Shown in pieces: positions 22,560 to 33,324 of a stretch of DNA of 64,000 nucleotides (position 1 is its first letter; each line of letters starts with the position of its first letter). Both the position numbers and the translations under genes were made by a program. Origin of the DNA: Rhytidiadelphus loreus (lineage: Eukaryota; Streptophyta; Bryopsida; Hypnales; Hylocomiaceae); contig OX344763.1 in assembly GCA_947034895.1 (NCBI GenBank), positions 51,583,025 to 51,647,024 of the forward strand. Reading direction: 5' to 3'. The notes below the pieces were generated by a model. That model ran no database searches, was not told the origin of the DNA, and saw nothing but the letters and a program-made list of their open reading frames with translations.

Positions 22560-23470
22560 AGAAAACCTACCACACTTCGCCAATTGAGAATGAACAACCA
22601 TTCAGTCAAACCCCATACACTAGCTTGTCAAGGAAAACTAGAGAAATGGCTGACAATCAAAATAATAGAAGGCGGCGTTAGAACAAGGCAGTGAACCTCG
22701 AAGAACGGCGTGAAGAATACTAACTCGAGACACAAAAGCAGAACAAAAAAAATGGCACGGAAATGTTTTGCTGGTGAGGAGACACAGCATCGCACATAGG
22801 TGGGATATCCTCAGCGGGAAAAGTTGGACAAAATTTGAAACGGCTACCGCTGAAAGTCGCGGGCCAATTTTGGAGAGGAATCTCTTTTGCCTATAAGGCG
22901 TTGATAAATAGTGCCGAAAAGTGAAGGCATTCTTGATTTAGGATTTGTGTATTTCACGTGGACTGGAATTAGGGAAAGCGACTGTTGAGTCCTTTTCAAA
23001 ATGCAATTTCAGTCCTTTTGGACCTTATAGAGTGTCGAAAATGCTGGTCTTTTTTTTATTGAAGATTTTAGGGTTTAGGGATTTAAGGTTTAGGGTTTAG
23101 AGTTTAGGTTCTTGGATTCAGGGTCTCCATAATTTAGAATACACATGTTCTTGGTAAAATCGTAACATAGACTTTGTAGCAATTTTTTAATATTAACGCA
23201 AATATTTTGGAGAATTGAAATGAACTAAAAGACATCAAAAATGATGAACTCATGGAATTTGTACATGAATGAATGAAAACAATTTGGAAGTTCCAAATAC
23301 CCAAAGGATTTATAATTCTTGGAATCATTTGGTTTTGGATCCTAGTATAGTTCTAATATACATACGTGACAATATATTAATAGTGAATAATAATTATTCC
23401 ACATTGTATATAGGCTTTACATTTTTTTCATAGTCAAAAGATTTTCAAGTATTGAAAATCTTCATATTAC
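22560..23470. other. Non-coding, includes degenerate telomere-like tract 23065-23108
   Basis: No supported gene. 23065-23108 reads GATTTTAGGGTTTAGGGATTTA and on, about six degraded TTTAGGG units. Confidence 0.5.
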
Positions 23471-23471
23471 T

Positions 23472-24404
23472 TTAACCCCTAAAGGACCGGACTGTGTTTT
23501 TTGGTTGTATAGAAATTTTGGGCAAGTACCTACGAGCGGAGATTTTCATATTTGAGGCTGAAATTTTTATAGAATGTGGGGGCAAGGAAGATATTTCATA
23601 TGCACCAAATTTCATGACATTTGGAAATACGAGTCAAAAGTTATAGCCTAATATGTTACTTTTTTTTCCAACCGGGCAGTTCGGGCAGATCAGAAAAAAT
23701 CACTCTTTTCAGAAACAAAAATTTGGAATTGATTTTCTAGAGTTTTATATACACCAAAAGCTTTGAATCATTCCATTTTGATCAATGAGTCAAAAGTTAT
23801 GAGGATTTTTTGTTTGCGGGCAGTTTTGGATTTCCTACTCTTAAATAAACTTTGAAATCCTTTATCTTACCCAATTTTCAATATTTTTGGACAAAAATAA
23901 AATCTTAGGATGTAAATACATTATTACAACATTTCTACCATTGGTATTGGAAATTTTCAATTCCATATTTAAATTGTAAATAATTTAGTATTTTTAATCA
24001 TTCTCTACTACTACCTACTTACTATTTTTTTCCTATATATCGTACTATTCCAAATGATCTGAAATTTTTCAAGCATGTGGCCAACTTGTCTAGAAAAACA
24101 AATCCAAAGAAGCACCACCATTTAGGTCTTTTTTTCATAAAAATGTGAGCTTGTGAAGTGCAGCTGCCCTGCTTTTTGCAGGGTAAAAAAAATGATTTTA
24201 GTTAATTTGAATGCTTATATCTTGCAATCCACGTGGTGGAAACGTCTGAAATTTTTACCACATGTTTTTGATACTATATAATTCAAGATCCTACGGTTAG
24301 ATATGTCAAAAAAAGTTATTTTTCAAAATTTTGATACTTGTACTAGAAATGGCAGTTTTGGAGCGTTTTTGGTGAAAGTATAGTGACGGTCCTTTAAGGG
24401 TTAA
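23472..24404. mobile_element. piggyBac-like non-autonomous element (MITE)
   Basis: TTAA duplications at 23472-23475 and 24401-24404 flank a 925-bp unit that begins CCCCTAAAGGACCG and ends CGGTCCTTTAAGGG. The TTAA target and CCC.../...GGG inverted ends are the signature of piggyBac-superfamily elements. There is no transposase frame inside. The internal phrase CAAATTTCATGACATTTGG recurs inverted in a shorter relative at 57637-57864. Confidence 0.75.
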
Positions 24405-25724
24405 AGAGCCATGATCCTCTATATTTTTCCTTCTTTTTCATATTAATATGATAGAATGTAGAATACTTAGAGTACCTTAAAACAAAAGTGATGGCTTTCT
24501 TAAATCATGTTTTGATTTCTATTTAGGCTTCATTTTTTTATGCACAATCCTAAAAGTATCACATACCAAAGGTCTTTAGATGGTTTTTAACTTCTACAAA
24601 TTGTATTTTTCCTTCTTTCACATATTCATTTGTTGGAATTTAAAATTCAAGCACTTCAAAATAGAGGGGATCACAGGTCTTTTAAAAAAAAGATTCTTCG
24701 TTTTTATATACTCTTCAATTTTCTTGATTTTCATAGATTTATTGAAATATACATGGGAATAATAAAGATTAATAATAAACCACGCCTTATACTCATTCAT
24801 TTTCACTACAAGAGAAAGGGGTGTTTTAAGTATAGTCCTAGAGATAACATTTTAAGTAATGACCTTTTTAGGAGATTTTGAGTAAGAATTTACAAGATAT
24901 TTGTGTCTTTCTAGTAAAATTTTGTGTGATAATAAAATAATTGAATTATTTAGACATGTCAGTCTTGTATTTGAAAACTCCTTAATTATCAACACATAGA
25001 ATTTCTACGTTATGGAATGCAAAAAGAAGATGTAAAAGTTGCAAATATTCCAAATACTTTAATCACTACCTATATTACCAAATTAAATTATTTGAGGTTC
25101 ATGGAAGAATCATACTTTACATGTACTTTTAACATATAGAATGGCAACAATATTTTGTAAAATGAATCATTGCAGTCAATGAAATGCTTTTAAAAAAAAA
25201 ATCATGTTGTGAAATTTATGTTGTTTGACAATAATCCCATTATTGAAACACTAAAAACAATGAAAGCACTCATACAAAATTTATATGATTGGTCATGAAT
25301 ACCTACTAGTACTTGCAATACAATACTAGGACATGCATTCAAATAATCTTGATTGGACTTTCACTAACATAAATGTAGCACTTGAGTTCAATGAGTGTTT
25401 GAAAACCCCCATTATGATGTACCCCACGTGTCATTTGCATTGAGGCACACTTCAATTCCTTGTAAGGGATATAATTAAAATCAATAGAAAGGTTGAATGT
25501 AAAGCTTTTAAAGAGTATACGTATTTATATTTTCATGAAATGTAGGATTCTTAATATTTCATATATAGTCATTACTATTATAAAGGTATGACAGAAATCA
25601 CTATTTAAATTTTATGATTATAACATTCCCAATCCATAAACCTTCCCTATCCCTACCATAGTTTAGAAGATTTTCTCCAATGCTTTTGAATACTCTTGAA
25701 TGTTCTTTTCTTTACATCTTAAGA
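24405..25724. other. AT-rich non-coding stretch
   Basis: Short open frames only, all with low-complexity composition. No repeat or motif could be supported. Confidence 0.5.
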
Positions 25725-27072
25725 GTACCTACTGAAGTGTATTAATAATGGAAGAGATAAAATCTAAGATTAAAAATATGAATAGTGCTATTCAATTAGA
25801 CCATATAATTATTGAATAAAAAGTGTGCATAAAATCACTAATCTTAGAGTGCTACATTTCAAGCCATCACAAAACTAGTTGTTTGGTGTTATTCATTTAA
25901 TGAAGATTCAAATTATAGTGTTTTTAATGGTCAATTTATTATGGTTATGGTATTAGCATATATTATATGTAACATTAATTTGTATCATGTTTTTATTGCT
26001 TGCTTCAATAATATATGTGCATCATATACAGGTCCAAAAAGTTTTATTATATATGGGTTTATGGCAATTCCAATGTCCATTGGTGAGTATTATTTGAATA
26101 TGTTATAAAAAGTAATAGAATGTTAAAAGCTTGTTAATTCACATGTGACTAATGACACTAACCTCAAAAGTAGGGGTTAGTCACATTAGTAAAATGTAAA
26201 CTATTTTTTTGGAAAGCTTAATCTTATTTAAACATGTAAAAGAAAATGGAAGTGAAACATTTAAAGAAAAAAGATTGTGTGTACAATATGAATATATATT
26301 ATAAAAGTAAATTAATCCGTAGGTGTTTGAAGACTTTAGGCCTAAAACTATTGTGAACATTAATCCGTACTAGGTGTCTAAAGAGTGAAGACTTTAGGCA
26401 ATACCCAAAGCTATTATAAACTATGTTTGTGTAACATTTTTGTACCTTCAACTCTAATGAGTATATGTGTGTCATCCTCTTTAAAAGACATCCATACAAT
26501 TGAAATTCAAATAAAATGCATAGATATTTTTGGGTTTAGCTATGCTTTAGGTGTGCTCGAGGACTAGCTCAAGCACTCCTCAAGCACTCTTTTACTATTG
26601 TCATTGCAATGAATTTAGATAACAATGGAAAAAAAGTTTGTTGAAATTCTTTACTCATTTTAAAAAAAAGAAGTGAACTTGAGGTGTGCTTGAGGTAGAC
26701 TTCAAGCACACCTCATGCACACCTAAAGCAAACTTGAAGTTTTCTTTTAAAGGAGGTTGCTTAAATTCTTTATTCAAAAGATGGTCATTGACTGCTTAAA
26801 TAGAAGTCACACTAATCACAATTGATATAATGGAAGAAATAAAATTTCATTAACCCCTCAAATTTTAACTACACCTGATTTTTACATGATAATGAATACA
26901 ATATTGACAAACTATGTATGAAATTAGTTGTAATGGGTTGAAATGTAACACTCTAAGTATAGTGATTTTATAAAAAAAAATTATTAATGAATTAAATTGC
27001 CTAATTGAATAGTACTATTCATATTTTAATCTTAGATTTTATCTCTTCTATTATTTATACACATTAGTAGTA
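25725..27072. mobile_element. Element with about 145-bp terminal inverted repeats
   Basis: Arms at about 25725-25870 and 26930-27072 match in inverted orientation at roughly 85-90 percent (e.g. AAGAGATAAAATCTAAGATT against AATCTTAGATTTTATCTCTT). The 1.05-kb interior has no coding capacity. It contains a smaller inverted pair (26544-26563 with 26713-26729, core GCTTTAGGTGTGC), suggesting a nested MITE, and a small duplication near 26310-26400. Confidence 0.7.
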
Positions 27073-27299
27073 TAATTTTTCTATAAAATGGAACTATAAA
27101 GAGTGAGGACATTTGGCATTGTACGATTAAATTTAATAAGAATCAATCAAAAAAAAATTTCCTTGATGCATTCAATTGCTAAAGTGGTCCATTTAAAGAT
27201 CACCCCATCTCCATTTTCCACCTAAAAATAGGGGTAGTTTGAAAAAGTTGGGCGCAATTAGAGCATGTTACCTTATGTCCTGCCATATTTGAAGGCTAA

Positions 27300-27823
27300 A
27301 TGCACTGGAGACAGCAATCTTCAATCCGAATGCTCGATTGCCATGGAGGGCCTAGATTGCACGACCCCTCTTCGAAACTCGAGTCTACGTGGAGGTCGGG
27401 GTTTTGGGTTTTGGGTTTTGTAATCTAGGGTTTTGTGTTTGCAACTTGTTTTGTGAAGTTTTACCTTGTCTTTTGCGCAATTCTGCAACGTGTTGGAAGG
27501 AGTTTCCGACGTGTGTGCTTTTTCTGTGTGACCACCTGCTTTCGGGTTCTTGTTCTTCAATTTAGAGTTCTTCAGTGAGTTTCCATGAGTGACCTCTCGT
27601 GAGTGAGCTCTGTTAGTGCGCTTCTATGAGTGAGCTTCTATGATTGATTGCCATCCGCCTTCCTTTTGCGAGTTTTTGCGACAATTGTGCTCGATTGTCG
27701 TTCTTTTCTCTTCTACTCGTTCTGCAATTGTTGTGCTCGGATTTCCTGTTGCTGTAATCGGGTTCTTTATTGGTGCTGTCCAAGCTCTGTGAGGTAGAGG
27801 CGATTTCCGGTTAAGGTTTTCAG
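27300..27823 (+). promoter_or_regulatory. Probable 5' UTR exon and promoter of the methyltransferase-like gene
   Basis: The segment is GC-richer than its surroundings, lacks a sustained frame and ends at a strong donor, TTTTCAG/GTATGT (exon end 27823). The matching acceptor AATATTGTAG lies at 28992, two bases before the coding ATG 28995. This gives a non-coding first exon and a 1.17-kb leader intron (27824-28992), an arrangement common in plant genes. A GGGTTTTGGGTTTTGG tract at about 27398 is the only simple repeat. Confidence 0.45.
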
Positions 27824-28345
27824 GTATGTTCCTTCCATTTCTGCACAATTTCACACAAGGTATAAGTTGCATGTTTCATGTTTTGGAATTGCATTTCGTT
27901 GTTTCTTGTACATTTGTGCACGGTTGTTGTTTTAGGTTGCAAAAGTTGCTTATCATTTGAAAATGTTTGTATTTGTTTTGTGTTGTTTGCATTCTGTGTT
28001 GCATTCTTGTACTTGTTGGAATGTGTGTTTCAATGCATTATGGCATTTTGTTTTGTATGAATGAAATCAATGTCTCGTGATTTCAATGATTTCTTCTAGC
28101 TTTTTTGCTATGGTCACTTGAAATTCGAAAATAGGGTTTAGGGTCCTTCAAATTCCTTGTAACCAAAGTTCCACATTGACAGAAGTTGTGGAGTTTGGAT
28201 ACAGCTGCAGGATTGTTGCTTGAGCCTTGAAATTTGGGTATGGTTTTAGGGTTTGATTGAAATGCAACAATGATTGAAAGCATTGTTGTTATTGTTGTTG
28301 TTTTCAGAATTGCATTTGAATTAGGTGCATCGAGGTCAATGTTAG

Positions 28346-28951
28346 TTCAACTCGATAGAACCCCCAAAGAAGTGGACGCAAACTACAAAAATGAGACCCC
28401 TAAACTAAAATTCAACTCGAGCCGAGTTAAATTGCATTATTGTTGGAAATCACAGCCTTCAGAAATTTAAGTACATCGGTGAAAAAAGGCTTAAGGTCTT
28501 CTCAATCCACCAACAATCAAGATCAATAGCGCATAAAAGCAAATTCAACAAGAAAATGGATGACATTAATGATACAATTCATCTCGCCCCGAGTTAAATT
28601 GCAGGAAATCAAGAATAAACATACAAATGAGGTTGAAATTCATGTTTATTCAACTTGGCTTGAGTTGAACGACACATCAAAACTAATGAACCATGACAGC
28701 GTGACAATATATTCAGTCTGAATCATGCCAATTAATTAAATAAGTAATAATCTCCCTTGTCCTATTCAACTCGACTCAAGTTGAACACTACTAAACTTCA
28801 TCACTCCGTAACGATGAATGAAAAATATCAATTCATAAAACCAACATTCCTCCGGATCTCGATAGGAGTATCGTCAAGGGTACACGAAATCAAATAGATG
28901 AGAACAACTGATAACCTATCGATGCAGCTACTCAACTCAATTCGAGTTAAA
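28346..28951. promoter_or_regulatory. Cluster of six dyad sites in the leader intron
   Basis: Sites at 28346-28355 (half site), 28411-28431, 28578-28598, 28649-28669, 28765-28785 and 28931-28951, same consensus as the left cluster. All lie inside the inferred intron 27824-28992; the last ends 44 bp before ATG 28995. Confidence 0.8.
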
Positions 28952-30446
28952 TATAGTGGTCTTGATATAATATTTGTTGGAAAATATTGTAGATATGGAA
29001 GGTCAGAGATTGAAGCTCCAAGCCACATACAAGTACTACGACATTCCCCCAGACAAGATCGATGATTTAATTGATAACACGATTCTGGGCAAGTGCTGGA
29101 AGTGGCAGGACCCCCACAAAGTCAAGTACTGGACTGTGGTCTTAGTGCCAATGACAAATCACTTGGCATTCACGATGAAGTTCAGGAAGTCAGATGCCAC
29201 CCTTCCGGTTTCTTTAACAGAGTCAGTTACGGAGTTCAGTAGTGGACCAAATGGTGTGATATTCATTACCTGCAAGACAGTAGACCCAATGCAGGAGAAT
29301 CCATATGTATTCTCCTACAAGGTCGATGCGCAAAAGACAATTTTCAGCATCTCTGAGTATCTTTGCAGTCTGATGGACACTGATTACGAGGACCTCATAT
29401 CACCAATCCAAACCGCCATCGACCAAAAGAAGTGGGTGGCAAATCACGGTGCACCCCTAGCACCAAAAACTCTTCTATCCTGGCTGAACCATCTCAAGCT
29501 GGACTTCAAGCAAGATCACGTGATGTTAATGTAGAAGAAGAAGGAGATGAGACCTACCTCTATAGTCAGGGACTACAGCAGTTAGAATGCCAGTTATAGT
29601 TCACTGGCCATTGGGACACCAGGAACTAGGCGGAGTCACACTAGACTTAAGCAAACTGAGAAGTTTGCCAAAGGAAACCCATCGCCGACCCCTCCGTCTG
29701 GAGTCAAGAGAGGCGCCGTCAAAGGCACCGCCATGGCCAGGACCTCTCATCAACCTAATGAGAGTATGGTGTCGGACTTCACGGACATTCCGAAGGACAT
29801 GGGAGGGGACATCAAGGAAATTGACTACGAGGACTCCAACCGGACAAACGAAGCCTATTGGAGTGAGTGCACTGACTCATATGTGCTAGCAATCGGAATG
29901 AAGTTCGTCATTCCGATTCAGTAGTTGGAGACGCCCTCCAAGAACTTGAACATCCGGGGCCTTGAAGAGTAGGGAACATGAAGTCTCTAAACTTCTTGTT
30001 GAACATGCCTGACTCTGACAAGAAGATGACGTTGTACGTCATGCCCCAGAACCTGAAGAACAAGCCACAAAGCTTTGAGGAAATCAAGGATATGAGGTTT
30101 TAGATGGTGAATGGGCAGCACACCGTTGCTACATCGAAGCACATGCAGTTGATGCCTGTGATCAAAGCAAAGGCAAAGAAGTTTAAAATGTGGGAGTGTT
30201 TTGTCGTCTGGAACAAAAACGACCACATCATTTGAAAAATCTTTGCCTATTATAACCAGGTGAATCATTTTCAAAACTTCATGCCCACCTAGGCCACCAC
30301 CATCATGGGTGTGAGATTTGTCTGGGAGAAGATGGGTTGTCTTTTTTTTGACAAAGAGCCCACTGAATTGGGCAGGGCCTTAGATAGGCCTCGGAAGACC
30401 ATCAAGGACATGAATAAGCAAAAGAAGTTCAAGGTAAGTAGTGCAA

Positions 30447-30533
30447 TTCAACTCGGCCCGAGTTGAATTTCCTATTTGTTGAATATGCTAAAATATTACC
30501 TTTGCGTAAGCATTCAAATCGGATCAAGTTGAT
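30447..30533. promoter_or_regulatory. Two dyad sites inside intron 30434-30574
   Basis: 30447-30467 is a perfect dyad, identical in its core to the first site of the left cluster (TTCAACTCGG-C-CCGAGTTGAA); 30513-30533 is degenerate. The intron is only 141 bp long. Confidence 0.8.
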
Positions 30534-31752
30534 TGAATCGTGATTAATGATTCATATCTGAATGTAACTGCAAGACTTTATGGACGTAGTGAGGCTAAGG
30601 TTTGCTATGATTGATGTCAGGAAGTCCCAAGGAGCATTGAGCAGAAAGAAGGAGAAGGACCTCGACATACATAATGAACTAAAGATCATCATTGCTTCCA
30701 AGGAAGTGTATGACCTCTGGAGCGAAGTGATCTCCATGAATTCTCAAGGGCAGCTGATAGATCCCGATACCTTGCTGAAGTTCAAGTAGACCAAGGGTTG
30801 GGATCAAGAAAGAGACGGGGTCATGACTCGGGAGTTTTTCAAGTGGCTCAGGAATTGTAGTGAGGGGGATTTGAAGAGGTTGGCTTTACATCTCCTCGGC
30901 AGGACCCCTAAATAGGGAGTTAGTACACCCGAAGGTAATGATGAAGAAGTCCACTCGGGTTCTGGAGGACTGCTACACTGCCAAAGAGTGGCTTGAGAGG
31001 TGCAAAAAGAAGCAGATTATGTACAGGTAGATCTTCTTTCTCAGGAAAAGTCTCAGCTTGTACAACAACAAAGGCAACTTTCGGAGGGACAAGTGGAAGG
31101 AATTCAAGAAGGTGTACAATGTGACGAGGGCCACAAAGAACACCCTCATTTCTAGTCTACCGGATGAATTCTACTTCCTCGTGAAGATGCCATGCAACAA
31201 AAATAAGAGCATTGACGAGCTCTCTTTGATGGCTGCGCAGTTTTTCAAGATTTTTATGGGCGACAAGGGCAAGTTCATTAAGCCCAAGGAGAGAGCCTTT
31301 TATCAGCCTTATGACATGAAGAATGACAAGCTCGGGGGCTGGGATACCAATGTGTGGGAGGAGGAAGCTAGCCAGAGCATCAAATTGGCGGTGATGAACT
31401 TTTGCAACATCCCAGGATCCATCAACAGGGAGAGGACGAAGGACTCGGATCTGTACTTCAAGCACTTCATGAGTATTTTCTCGATGATGGACCAGCCCAC
31501 AACCAAGGATCCAAGTGTTTGTTTGTGGATATGCGGTGATATGGACCTTCATGTCAATCTCAGGTCGCATATCTGGACTTTAGCGTACGGCGAGATGTAC
31601 ATGGTACATTGCGCCGAGTACATTCCATTAGTTTGGGAGTGGATTCGTGATGCTCCTGAAAAATCTAATAAGGCAAAGGAATCCGTGCACTTGATCTCCT
31701 TGATCAAGAAGGGGGTGAAATTAGGCAAGAAGATCCCCAAGAAATTTGAAGC

Positions 31753-31818
31753 CCACTAATGACTTGGATTACAGAATGACTTGGGCCACTAATGACTTGG
31801 ATTACAGAATTTACAACA
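31753..31818 (+). repeat. 33-bp tandem duplication
   Basis: CCACTAATGACTTGGATT begins at 31753 and 31786. The duplication spans the point where the methyltransferase-like frame ends (TAA 31757) and where the frame carrying F-G-G-G begins, so it probably caused or accompanied the frameshift. Confidence 0.8.
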
Positions 31819-31953
31819 CCGAATTGTGCATGGACTTCTATTTGCAGGTGTTGAGTCTGTTTGCTACGCCTCAAGAGAATGTTCTCTCCATTTTTGGTGG
31901 CGGCAAAATAATCTGCGCGGCGTGGGTAAGTTTTCTTATATACAGTCTTGTAG

Positions 31954-32020
31954 TTAATCTCAATGCGAGTTGAATTGCTAGATTCATTTGGACATTAGTT
32001 TCATCTTGATTGGAGTTGAA
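31954..32020. promoter_or_regulatory. Two dyad sites inside intron 31926-32058
   Basis: Degenerate sites at 31954-31974 and 32000-32020, both retaining GAGTTGAA. The intron is 133 bp. Confidence 0.65.
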
Positions 32021-33143
32021 TTGATATTTGATCTCCATGTTCTCGTAATTGTTTATAGATGTAGTCACTGGAGCACTTCGTCATTGGAGACTCCAAGTAC
32101 AATGAGAAGTTCTTGGCGTTGGATGTGGCATCCGAGTTCCTTGACAAGGATGATTTCCTTGATTCAAGTTACTTCGTGGACCAAAGAGTTCACGCAAGGA
32201 AGGCAACCAAGGGTGCCTCTAGCTCTGCAAAAGGCAAGGAGAGGATGATAGAGGCTGACGAAGCCGCGTTACAGAGGTCTCGGAGGGATGTTGCCATTAA
32301 CTTGGATGAGGAAGAAAGTGACGACGTTGAGAGGGAAGAGGAATGGAAGGATCCGGCAGCCCATGTCGTTGAGGAGTTGCTTCCTCAGGGTAGAGGATTG
32401 TTGGAAGGTTTTCCTGCCTCTAGCGACATGAGGGGTTCGTCGGACACCTCAACGCAGATGAATGTTACTCCTCGATCCACTCAGCCGGAGCCGACTCTGG
32501 TCTCTAGCAGGCGCCTTTCAAAGAAGAGGAAGAATCTTGGATTTGCTTCAGTCACCCCGAACCAAAAATGGATGATTGAATTAATTCAAGCAAACAAGGA
32601 AGAGAACCAAAGGGCCCGCGAGGAAATGAGGGAGGAAAACAAAAGGGCGAGAGAGGAGAACCTGCAAATAATTAAGGACATCGTCTCGAACATCCCTCAA
32701 TTGGTAGTTTCAACCGTGCGGGCGATCAACCCGGACCTTCTGTTGTTGGCTGCACCATTGCATCAAATGTCTCCGGCCGAAACCTCTTCCCAGTTCATGA
32801 TTAGTAACCGCCCTCACGCTTCCGCGGACAGTGCCATGCAGTAGCTGACGTCGTCGTGGAATCCATCCCAAAATACGACGACCTTTGAGGCCGTCCTTCC
32901 AGAGCCAACTCCCTCCTCCGTTGACACCAACACGGACGACGCTGTGGCTAGGAACGATGAGGAGTGCGAGGATGAAGGTCAGAACGCCATTGTAGAAGAT
33001 TTGGCAGACATCCCTTTGGATTCTGAGACTGAGGATATAGTTGGCAGGATGCCGGCGGAAGGAGACAATAGATGCGGAGCAGTCATGAGACCTTGTGACT
33101 GAGGCTCCTCCAGGTTGTTCCTCGTGACTCTCTTAGCCTCTAT

Positions 33144-33164
33144 TTCAACTCGACTCGAGTTGAA
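33144..33164. promoter_or_regulatory. Perfect dyad site downstream of the methyltransferase-like gene
   Basis: TTCAACTCGA-C-TCGAGTTGAA, 42 bp after TGA 33102. It is the last site in the window; none is seen in the phosphatase-like gene that follows, so the dyads appear to mark one element. Confidence 0.8.
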
Positions 33165-33324
33165 GCTTCTTCTACTATGCGTGCATTTGTTTGACTAGCA
33201 CTGACACTTTTAGTTAGTTCTAGGATAAGCCAAACTATACGCGCTTTGTATCATTTTCTCTCTTCATGAGACATTGTAATATATTTTTTTCTTACCACAT
33301 CTTTTTCATGTTCAATTGCCACAG

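Larger units (their letters stand above)
28993..33102 (+). pseudogene. TE-borne DNA methyltransferase-like gene (beta class, N4/N6), three coding exons
   Basis: Exons: 28993-30433, 30575-31925, 32059-33102 (stop TGA 33100). Introns use GTAAGT donors; exon 2/3 joins in phase 0. Exon 2 contains a QPY motif (31304-31312) followed by W-D, in the place of the D/S-P-P-Y catalytic motif IV, then I-C-G-D-M-D-L, and at 31881-31925 E-N-V-L-S-I-F-G-G-G-K, matching the V-L-D-P-F-G-G-S-G SAM-binding motif. Motif IV before motif I is the beta-class order of N4-cytosine/N6-adenine methyltransferases. Exon 3 adds an acidic/coiled-coil tail. Damage: TAG at 29532, 29583, 29922, 29970, 30101, 30290, 30787, 30913, 31028, 32062 and 32842, TGA 30233, shifts near 29972, 30575, 30905 and 31745. 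The catalytic Pro-Pro is not intact, so this copy should be inactive. Confidence 0.45.

Noticed and set aside
26143..26195. Terminator-like hairpin
   Set aside because: The 16-bp stem is imperfect and plant genes do not use hairpin terminators; probably part of the enclosing TIR element.
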